DNA from: Collimonas sp. OK307
GTDB taxonomy: Bacteria > Pseudomonadota > Gammaproteobacteria > Burkholderiales > Burkholderiaceae_D
Reading direction: 5' to 3'
DNA: 64,000 bases
Assembly: GCF_900113705.1 (NCBI RefSeq)
Contig: NZ_FOQI01000008.1
Span: 62,001 to 126,000, forward strand
Shown: positions 1 through 6,512 of the stretch, in pieces
How the letters are laid out: each line of letters opens with the position of its first letter
Numbering within the stretch: position 1 is the stretch's first letter
Program-made: the position numbers and the translations under genes
Notes under the pieces: model-generated
The model's input: the letters and a program-made list of their open reading frames with translations, nothing else
The model's database searches: none
Told to the model about the DNA's origin: nothing

Positions 1-715
1 GCTCGGCGTTGCATTTTTGCAAACTCGGGCGTCGCTGCCGGACGTTTGGTTATTGTGCGGATTGCTGCTGCTGGCGATATTGCCGGCCGTGACCGCCCGC
101 AAAATCCGTCATCCATGCCTCAAATCAGCCGCGAACATGCTGGCCGGCGCCTTGTTCGGCATAGCCTGGGCGGCACTGTTTGCCCAATATTATCTGCAGG
201 ATGTGTTGCCGCCGGTATGGGAAGGGCGCGACATCACCGTGATTGGTACGGTTGACAGCTTGCCGTCTTATTTCGAATCAGGTGCCCGTTTTACTTTTGC
301 TGTAGAGAAAGTGCTGGATCAGGACGGCGTTTCACCGATCGTTCCAAAACGCCTGGCGCTGGCGTGGTACCAGACCGAAGGTCAACTGTTGTCGGCTCAA
401 GTACAACCCGGCGCGCGCTGGCAATTGACTGTGCGCTTGAAACGTCCCCACGGGAACGCGAATCCACATCTTTTCGACTATGAAGCGTGGCTGCTGGAGC
501 GCAATCTGCGCGCCACCGGCTACGTGCGTTCCGATCAGAAGCTGGCGTTAAAGAACCAGCAGTTGCAGGCATTCGTATTCAGCCCCGGCAACCTGATTCA
601 AGTATTGCGCAGCGGTTTGCGCGAGCGGATTTTGCAAGCCTTGCCCGAGCATCGTTATGCCGGCGTGCTGGTGGCGCTTGCAGTAGGTGACCAGCGCGCC
701 ATCGATCAGTGGTGA
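1..715 (+). pseudogene. comEC: comEC, 5' part, cut off by the transposon
   Basis: This is the N-terminal part of the ComEC/Rec2 inner-membrane DNA-uptake channel. The frame is already open at base 2, so the true start lies upstream of the window. Visible are hydrophobic N-terminal segments (VWLLCGLLLLAILPAV, then GALFGIAWAALFAQYYL) followed by the soluble DUF4131/OB-like region with the PHGNANPHLFDYEAWLLERNLRATGYV stretch in pieces, typical of the family. The reading frame runs through GDQRAIDQ and then hits W-stop (TGG TGA, 710-715), where the stop is already transposon DNA. The rest of the gene is at 40904-42606. ComEC imports single-stranded DNA during transformation, so the host is probably non-transformable unless the element is lost. 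The identity is firm because both halves fit one protein. Confidence 0.93.
705..710. repeat. Left target-site duplication (ATCAGT)
   Basis: ATCAGT here recurs at 40898-40903. Keeping only one copy joins comEC in frame. Tn7-family elements make 5-bp duplications. Of the six shared bases either ATCAG or TCAGT would be the duplication, and the extra matching base may belong to a transposon end, because both ends can be read as starting TGGT. Confidence 0.9.
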
Positions 716-863
716 CCGACATTTAAGAAATGAACAATTCTTTTTCTTAATTCTTTTATTTTGCTCAGTTTTGCAGATTTAGTGTTTTTAGATTTGTATT
801 TGAAGCCTGAAGTGAACCAAGAATTTAGTCGCGGTGATTTTCATTTAAAACCTGAATTGAGCC
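710..863 (+). repeat. Left transposon end with three TnsB-type sites
   Basis: Three related motifs lie at 720-734 (CATTTAAGAAATGAA), 797-817 (ATTTGAAGCCTGAAGTGAACC with its first bases before it, so read in two halves) and 842-863 (CATTTAAAACCTGAATTGAGCC, likewise). They are the reverse complement of the six sites at the right end. Three spaced left sites against a denser right array is the Tn7 arrangement. From 864 to 1254 I see no gene; short open frames there lack ribosome-binding sites and family features. Confidence 0.8.
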
Positions 864-1254
864 AAAGTAGTCCAAATATTTAATCAGTCACTTATACGCA
901 ATTCTCTAAACCGGGTAATGCGATAGTCGTTACAGCAAAAATACTCGTACTTTCGGACAACACGGGACTTGATAAACTACTTTTCGTGAAGATATGGCTA
1001 TTTTGAGCCGGCTGCGACAGGCTCAATTCGCCCCTGAACGGCCGGTCAACGCTTCCTGCTTGAGCGTCTGCAATGCGCAAACAGACATTCAACCGGCACC
1101 CAAGCTGAGAAAAAATGCACTGAATATTTGGCTAGTTGACGAAATTGGCTGTTTTCTCTGGAAAACACATGGATTACCAACACGGCATGTGATTGCGAGC
1201 CCTCTTTCTACGGCGTAGACTAACGGCAACACTACTACACGCCAACGCCAATCC

Positions 1255-2295
1255 ATGGATATTTTTGCGCTGCACCCGACCTCGAAAAAACACTTTTTTA
1301 TCACCGAAGCGACCTATTTCGAGCAGACACAGCGCCGGCCGCAATGGGCCACCAAAACAAAAAGCATCCCTCAGATGCCGCTGTATCTCGCCACTTGCCC
1401 CGAATGCAAAAATGCCATCGAGATTCGGGAGCTTGACCGCGTTCGTGGGGAGAACAACAGGGCGCCTATGGCCCCATTCGGAAAACACTACCAGCACGAC
1501 GTATCAGGCCTGGACATCGTGTACAGCCAGGAGGCGTATGACCGTTGCTCCTTACGCGCAAAAGTTAGCCTTGGCGCATCTGAACCACGGCAGAACACCG
1601 CATTCAATGCAGAGATTCTGATAATGCTGGTGGAGCACGCCGCGGTTATTCGAGGAACCATTAGCAATGTGATTGGCATTAAGGTTAGTTCGAAGCTCTT
1701 CAAATCTATGATGAAGAAATTCATCGAAGAATCGCGCTACAAGTGCAAAGGTGTCATCCCCTCGAATCTACCTTTTGCGATGGCCTACTGGATGGAGAGC
1801 CAAAGTTTGGTCGGGCAGTATGTGTTTGACGTCAAGATGGTCGAGGCCGTCAATAACTCACACCATTTCTGCATCGATGATGAACAAATTATTCCGAAAG
1901 AATGGAAGAAAATCCGGGAGGACGCCAAACGCGCCGGCCGGCTGCCCGCGACAAAGATGTCCTGGGGTGCGCACAACCTCGCCTTTTATTTCGGGCGACG
2001 TGTTCATCGTGGCGCCGAGCACAACGGGGAACTCAATCACATGACCCTGAAGGTCACGGAACACCCAAACAACAAGCAAACGGGCCGTGAAATTTACTCG
2101 ACTAAAATCGAGTATTCGAATAGTCATTTTTTCAAAGCGATTGTTGCTGAAGAACGGCAATTGGCGCAACCTGAGAAGGCACAAGAAACACTTCGAAAAA
2201 AAATTGAGGCAGGGGAAATGGCCTTCACCTTTATTGCACCTTTGCTGCCCAAGGACTGGAAGCCCAGTTGGCGGAGTCAGACGAATCCGCAGTAG
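1255..2295 (+). CDS. Unknown 346-aa cargo protein
   Basis: I do not recognise a family. The protein has one possible zinc pair (CPEC, about residues 48-51), a basic central region and a charged C-terminal third (EERQLAQPEKAQETLRKKIE, residues near 300) that is probably helical. No signal peptide or membrane segment is visible. It is the first gene inside the left end and the only plus-strand gene before the helicase at 6513. Its start is the first ATG after an in-frame stop at 1216-1218, without a clear Shine-Dalgarno sequence. Its 3' end is matched by a diverged, broken copy at 35300-35465 near the other side of the cargo, so the family has occurred at least twice in this element. A cargo function is possible but unsupported. 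Confidence 0.6.
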   Translation: MDIFALHPTSKKHFFITEATYFEQTQRRPQWATKTKSIPQMPLYLATCPECKNAIEIRELDRVRGENNRAPMAPFGKHYQHDVSGLDIVYSQEAYDRCSLRAKVSLGASEPRQNTAFNAEILIMLVEHAAVIRGTISNVIGIKVSSKLFKSMMKKFIEESRYKCKGVIPSNLPFAMAYWMESQSLVGQYVFDVKMVEAVNNSHHFCIDDEQIIPKEWKKIREDAKRAGRLPATKMSWGAHNLAFYFGRRVHRGAEHNGELNHMTLKVTEHPNNKQTGREIYSTKIEYSNSHFFKAIVAEERQLAQPEKAQETLRKKIEAGEMAFTFIAPLLPKDWKPSWRSQTNPQ

Positions 2296-2402
2296 GAATC
2301 AACGATGAGTGTCTTCGAGCGACCGCTATTTGGGAATTTCCTGGACCGACGGATATTGACTGACTACTGTCTGTCACGCCTGCATGCTACTGTGCGCGTT
2401 GG

Positions 2403-2720
2403 TCAACCTTCCTTGGTTCCGTTCTCTCTGACCCAGGATAGTATCGATATCTGCATTTGGGCGACCTTCACAGCTTCCAATTTGCGCGATTTATAGGGGG
2501 ATGAATTTCCAATGACGCCCGGTGCCGAGTAGTGGATTGAGTAGGTCAAACGGTTTAAGTAGGTGTGGCCGCCCTCAGCGTACGCTGCCTTTTCTGCCTC
2601 ATTAAGTTCGAGCTGAAAGTCATATTGAAATGCGCTGTGGCTGCAGGCAACATCAAGTAGGACGGCATCGCCGTCCTGGACAAGAAACCATTGCTGTGGC
2701 TCATGGTCAAGGATTTTCAT
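2403..2720 (-). CDS. Small protein, immunity-like
   Basis: A 105-aa soluble protein without recognised domain. It starts MKILDHEPQQWFLVQDGD and has an acidic middle (LELNEAEKAAYAEGG). It lies six bases downstream of the 177-aa gene and is probably cotranscribed with it. Size, acidity and the company of other small unrelated proteins resemble arrays of immunity genes from polymorphic toxin systems, but no toxin is adjacent, so this is only a contextual guess. Confidence 0.55.
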   Translation of the reverse strand: MKILDHEPQQWFLVQDGDAVLLDVACSHSAFQYDFQLELNEAEKAAYAEGGHTYLNRLTYSIHYSAPGVIGNSSPYKSRKLEAVKVAQMQISILSWVRENGTKEG

Positions 2721-2726
2721 GTAGTG

Positions 2727-3260
2727 CTAGCGCCCATAGAACCATTGCATGAACTCGCCGGCAGTTTCTGGCGATAGTTCTAGCAAAGCTTCTGCGACAA
2801 TATGCTGCCCCTTTGATGCTGCGATAGCTGAGAGAGCGCAAGACAAAAACGAATTATCCCATTCGCGAACTGCAGCTGCACCAACGATAGTTGGCAGTCG
2901 CGATAACGATTCGAAGTAAGAAGCAGCGAGGTCTTCTGGTACCGCCAATTTATGTTTCGCACGACAAATTTCGACCCACGCAGGAAACTGAAAGTATGCG
3001 GAGTCGGCCTTCAACGGCGCAGAAGCAAGAACCTGAATTATGTGCGGAACTGCTGCGAATGACGCTGAATAGACGTCCCCTTGGTGAGCAAGTGAACTCC
3101 ACAATGAAAACCACGGCTCCGCATCGCCCCTTGAGTCCGGAACATTGGTAAGCTCCCTGAGCAAATCTGGAATATCGCTTGCCGTGCCATAGGCATGTTG
3201 AAGTTCAGACCAACGACTGCTGTTAAGACTAAGCAATATCCTCTCCCAAGTTGCATTCAA
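2727..3260 (-). CDS. HEAT-like immunity-type protein
   Basis: A 177-aa protein containing the pattern PWFSLWSSLAHQGDVYSASF followed by AAVPHIIQVL. I associate this pattern with helical-repeat immunity-type proteins found beside polymorphic toxins and in genomic islands. The remainder is alpha-helical (LPTIVGAAAVREWD, LSAIAASKGQHIVAEALLEL). The frame has no early ATG. A TTG at 3258-3260 directly after an in-frame stop is the most upstream start, so the exact start is uncertain. It precedes the 105-aa gene by six bases. Function is inferred only from motif and context. Confidence 0.6.
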   Translation of the reverse strand: MNATWERILLSLNSSRWSELQHAYGTASDIPDLLRELTNVPDSRGDAEPWFSLWSSLAHQGDVYSASFAAVPHIIQVLASAPLKADSAYFQFPAWVEICRAKHKLAVPEDLAASYFESLSRLPTIVGAAAVREWDNSFLSCALSAIAASKGQHIVAEALLELSPETAGEFMQWFYGR

Positions 3261-3287
3261 TGCTCAAACGGCAGGCACTTTCTGGCA

Positions 3288-3521
3288 TCAGTCCCACCAA
3301 TCCCAATTTTTCAGCGAATGCCAAAATTCATCACCGTACTTCAACGCCAGTATTCCGCATACAAAAACAGAAAGTACTATCACGGCGGTAGCGGCTCCGT
3401 ACGAAGATAACGTGAGATTAATGACGAATGCAATCCCTAACAGAGCGCCCAAAAAAGCACCGCATCCAAAACAGGTTATTTTTTCCGAATCATTTAAACT
3501 GCTGTCTTCTTTTTTAATCAT
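3288..3521 (-). CDS. Small two-helix membrane protein
   Basis: About 77 aa. It has two hydrophobic segments, CGAFLGALLGIAFVINLTL (the first half preceded by FG) and TAVIVLSVFVCGILALKYG, with an acidic N terminus and a tryptophan-rich C terminus ending DWWD. I chose the ATG at 3519-3521. A TTG two codons upstream (3525-3527) would overlap the stop codon of the preceding 118-aa gene, so the two are probably translated in tandem. No family recognised. Confidence 0.5.
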   Translation of the reverse strand: MIKKEDSSLNDSEKITCFGCGAFLGALLGIAFVINLTLSSYGAATAVIVLSVFVCGILALKYGDEFWHSLKNWDWWD

Positions 3522-3523
3522 AA

Positions 3524-3880
3524 TCAATAGGACTTAAGCCGTAGACCTCGTAGTATTTCATATACAACCTCTGGGTCAATCTGGGCATGATAGTTGAAGT
3601 GAATGTGAAGAGCGGAATTTCTAATGTCTAAGCTTTCCTTATCCCCTAGGAATAAGTTTTTGGGAGCAGCCCATTCTTGGGCAATGACCGCAAGCGTGAC
3701 ACTAGAAACTGCCGACCAAGTGGCTTTACCACCAGAGATACTTACCAAATAGTTGGACCGGGCAATCGTCGTCAACGCATCAGGAAGCGACGTGCCATCA
3801 GCAAACTCGAACTCACGACGATGAGGCGCATCAACGTCATCGCCTGCTGCTACGCTGTCTCTAGTGGTTATTATCTTCAT
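3524..3880 (-). CDS. Small soluble protein, unknown
   Basis: A 118-aa protein with no recognised domain. It opens MKIITTRDSVAAGDDVDAPH and shows alternating short hydrophobic strands (YLVSISGGKATWSAV, LAVIAQEW) suggesting an alpha/beta fold, then a basic end. It is followed without a gap by the small membrane protein gene and belongs to the minus-strand series between 2403 and 5052. An immunity-like role is possible from context only. Confidence 0.5.
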   Translation of the reverse strand: MKIITTRDSVAAGDDVDAPHRREFEFADGTSLPDALTTIARSNYLVSISGGKATWSAVSSVTLAVIAQEWAAPKNLFLGDKESLDIRNSALHIHFNYHAQIDPEVVYEILRGLRLKSY

Positions 3881-3936
3881 TGCGTATTCTTTGGGGAAAA
3901 TCTGCGAGAGTCGGAGAATATGGGTTTTCGACCATC

Positions 3937-4539
3937 CTATTTGTCGCGAAGCTGGCTGATGTAATCATATGCGGACAACTTCCTGTGCTGCGCCCAGGCA
4001 CTGGGAGCATCGGAGTATTTTGTAACTACCTCATTGAAGTGATGGATGGCGGCATCGGTTTTGCAAAGTGAAGAATAGCAAAACCCAAGATTGAAATGAC
4101 GCCACCCTATGTCACCACCGAAAGCATCTTTGTGCGATAAGGTGTCTGCCTCATAAGAGCTAATGATTTTGGAAATTGAATCGTGTTGCACAAGGTAGGG
4201 AAGAGCTGCACCAAGTACAAGTTCTTCAACGAGTTGAAAATTTGTATCCAAGCTATCCAACTCGCGCGAAAACCATCTGTCTGGACCTCCCGTCAAATGA
4301 CCAATGCGTTTGACGGCGCCCATGGAAATCCCCTCATCTAAGGAGTGCATGAAACTCCAATAGACATTGAGGGTGTACTTGCCTTCCAAATGGCCTGTTC
4401 CCGGCTGAAACTCAATGCCTTGCCTCAATCCCGGCAGTTTGCGCTCAGGAATGCGAGCGCGTTCAAGCGAGAAGCCCATTGACTCGAGATGTGTCTTAAA
4501 GAGCTGCCTGATTTTAGTTTTTAACTTTGCGTTGCTCAT
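3937..4539 (-). CDS. DUF4304-like protein
   Basis: About 200 aa starting MSNAKLKTKIRQLFKTHLES. An upstream in-frame ATG at 4623 would add 28 residues; neither start has a strong Shine-Dalgarno sequence and I prefer the internal one because the family fold begins there. The opening helix, then GFSLERARIPERKLPGLRQGIEFQPG and TLNVYWSF, resemble DUF4304 and related immunity-type proteins, in which a small beta sheet follows an N-terminal helix. The C-terminal part (FNLGFCYSSLCKTDAAIHHF) looks like a TPR-style helix pair. No catalytic motif is visible. Confidence 0.55.
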   Translation of the reverse strand: MSNAKLKTKIRQLFKTHLESMGFSLERARIPERKLPGLRQGIEFQPGTGHLEGKYTLNVYWSFMHSLDEGISMGAVKRIGHLTGGPDRWFSRELDSLDTNFQLVEELVLGAALPYLVQHDSISKIISSYEADTLSHKDAFGGDIGWRHFNLGFCYSSLCKTDAAIHHFNEVVTKYSDAPSAWAQHRKLSAYDYISQLRDK

Positions 4540-4704
4540 CGTTACATACTGGCGTGCGTTTATGGCAAAGGGTTTGTTAGTGGCCAAAGCCAGTTTGGGC
4601 AGAGCGCTTTCTCCATAAGCCATTGATTATTAAAGATTGGCCGTATAAATTTGAATTTTCAATTCTTTACGGCCATTGCCCCAGATACCGGGTCACATTC
4701 ACTT

Positions 4705-5052
4705 TTATGCCCATTCGGTGACCCACGCAAAGCAAATTGTAGGCTTGAGTTGCAGTGACAAAAATCCCATGCCTGGCTGATGAAATTTGAGGAAAAGGAC
4801 TTCTCTTTGGGAGGTGCAGTCCAGGCTCCAGTCGACAACGCCCTTCAAATTAAAATCAGCGCGAAGCGTCCTGTTTTGCCACCATTTGAATGAAATCTCA
4901 CCTTCGCCCGGCGCAATGACGGCAACAATCCGGTCGTCGTCGCGAGTTGAAACGAATTTTGCACCGTAATACCAACCTACCTCCGGAATAAGTATTTCTG
5001 GTTCAGTCTCAAAAAACGCAAGATAGTCGTCAAATTCAGGTTGGTATGCCAT
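4705..5052 (-). CDS. Small beta-rich protein, unknown
   Basis: A 115-aa acidic protein (MAYQPEFDDYLAFFETEPE) rich in aromatic residues and short beta-type strands (EGEISFKWWQNRTLRADF, REVLFLKFH). No known domain, signal or membrane segment. It lies 21 bases downstream of the CoiA-like gene start-to-stop direction, i.e. after that gene on the minus strand, and before the DUF4304-like gene. Role unknown. Confidence 0.5.
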   Translation of the reverse strand: MAYQPEFDDYLAFFETEPEILIPEVGWYYGAKFVSTRDDDRIVAVIAPGEGEISFKWWQNRTLRADFNLKGVVDWSLDCTSQREVLFLKFHQPGMGFLSLQLKPTICFAWVTEWA

Positions 5053-5073
5053 GGGAGTCTTACGAGTATCAAG

Positions 5074-6159
5074 TTAAGCGCCTTTTGTAAATCGGCGAAG
5101 TTGTTGCATGATTACTGAGTATTGTGATTGGAGAGCTAGATAGCAAAGATTTTCTGCATCATAGTTGATGCCGATTTCATGCAAAACTCTTATCCCTTTC
5201 TCGTTCCCATTTTGTGCAACGATGTACAAGCTATCACGTAGGCCGTAGAGTAGCCACAACGCCCCGTCTTTCATGCGGAAGTAAACCCTCTTACTGTTCT
5301 GCTCAACGATAAGTCCCGGCCTCTCACTTAAAATGACTGCCAGCATCTTGGATACATAGGCGTGCTTGTCCGCATTGCTTTGTGTCGCAGCTTCACTTTG
5401 CTGCCGATTTCTAGTCGCATCGAATTTTTCTTTTTCAACTCGCTTCTGTTCGTATTCGCCTTTCTGAAGCGACAATTGTTCTAAATTTTTGGTTTGAAGA
5501 TTATTTCTGATTGCTGCTTCCTTAGCGTTAAACAGCCAGCACTTGTACTCACTATCTGTAAATAGAATTTTTTCAAAATCTGCAACCGTATCTAGCCGAT
5601 TTTTAGACAAGTCAATTTCTATTGCGGACAGTTGACGTTTCTCGAACGATGCCAGTCTTTTGGCCTCAGTCTTTTTCGTAACCGAGATTTCGAGCAATAA
5701 TTCGCGACCACCAGTACGGAGCACCAAATCTGGCCTGGTATGGTGGCTACGCTTTTCAAGCTGAACCGAGTCAATATTCACCTTCTTGCTTGGCAAAATT
5801 TTTTGATTCTCAATCCACTGAACAGGGCCAGGAATTGATTCGTAGATTACCAATTCCGGAGTTACAAAATATCCATGCGCCGAAATTAACTCCTTTGCTA
5901 ACCACTGGAGCATTGTTTCGACCGCATACAGGCATTCCGTGCCGGATTCATGCGCAAAAGAATGCGACTTGAGCTCTCCTTGCCTAGCGATTAGTGACTC
6001 ACCGCATGACAGGCATCTGCATTTACATGCTTTGCCTCGAGATACTGCATCGACATGCGTCAACTCCTCAGTCTCATTCAACGCATAGACCACCATGCGC
6101 TGATGGATTGCGCTCAAAGAAATTGAAGAATTTAAAACTTTGAATTTCTCTGTAATCAT
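5074..6159 (-). CDS. CoiA-like zinc-finger nuclease
   Basis: A 361-aa protein with a Cys/His cluster (C45, C47, C49, C52, then H66 and H70) followed by a restriction-endonuclease-like core: RPDLVL (D144) and ELLLEISVTKK (E157, K162). This zinc cluster plus D-ExK nuclease order is that of the competence-protein CoiA family, which also occurs as solitary nucleases in defence islands. Residues 220-265 form a charged coiled coil (SLQKGEYEQKRVEKEKFD). The C-terminal quarter is an extra helical domain. It diverges from the helicase-nuclease at 6513 across 353 bp. I infer a DNA-cleaving, probably defensive role and not competence. Confidence 0.65.
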   Translation of the reverse strand: MITEKFKVLNSSISLSAIHQRMVVYALNETEELTHVDAVSRGKACKCRCLSCGESLIARQGELKSHSFAHESGTECLYAVETMLQWLAKELISAHGYFVTPELVIYESIPGPVQWIENQKILPSKKVNIDSVQLEKRSHHTRPDLVLRTGGRELLLEISVTKKTEAKRLASFEKRQLSAIEIDLSKNRLDTVADFEKILFTDSEYKCWLFNAKEAAIRNNLQTKNLEQLSLQKGEYEQKRVEKEKFDATRNRQQSEAATQSNADKHAYVSKMLAVILSERPGLIVEQNSKRVYFRMKDGALWLLYGLRDSLYIVAQNGNEKGIRVLHEIGINYDAENLCYLALQSQYSVIMQQLRRFTKGA

Positions 6160-6512
6160 TTAAGAACATGTGGAGGAATGCATATTTGGCAATCTAGTCT
6201 GCTACCAGCAGAAATTTATCATTCGCTAGTTTGGATTATTTCTTAATGGAAAGTTGTATTATAGACAGTAAATGACAATCGATTGCAAGCGTTGCGTGCT
6301 GGAAACACACATTTATCAAGAACTTATTGGCCGGCATCGTTCATTTTTCTGTACGTTCGCAAAATCGCTCCGGGGAAGGCTGGCCGATTCGCTGGCGACG
6401 GGGTATATTAATTTGGCAGTTGCTTATCTGCAGTGTTGCTGCAGCTCCTTTCTGGTAATGTGTTCTTCCTGGCAACATAACAAGAATAGAAAACCACCTT
6501 TAGGGGCTGACA
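6160..6512. other. Divergent intergenic region
   Basis: A/T-rich spacer between the CoiA-like gene and the helicase. It must hold both promoters, but I cannot identify a convincing -35/-10 pair. An 83-codon open frame (6272-6523) overlaps the helicase start, lacks a ribosome-binding site and shows no family features, so I do not annotate it. Confidence 0.5.
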
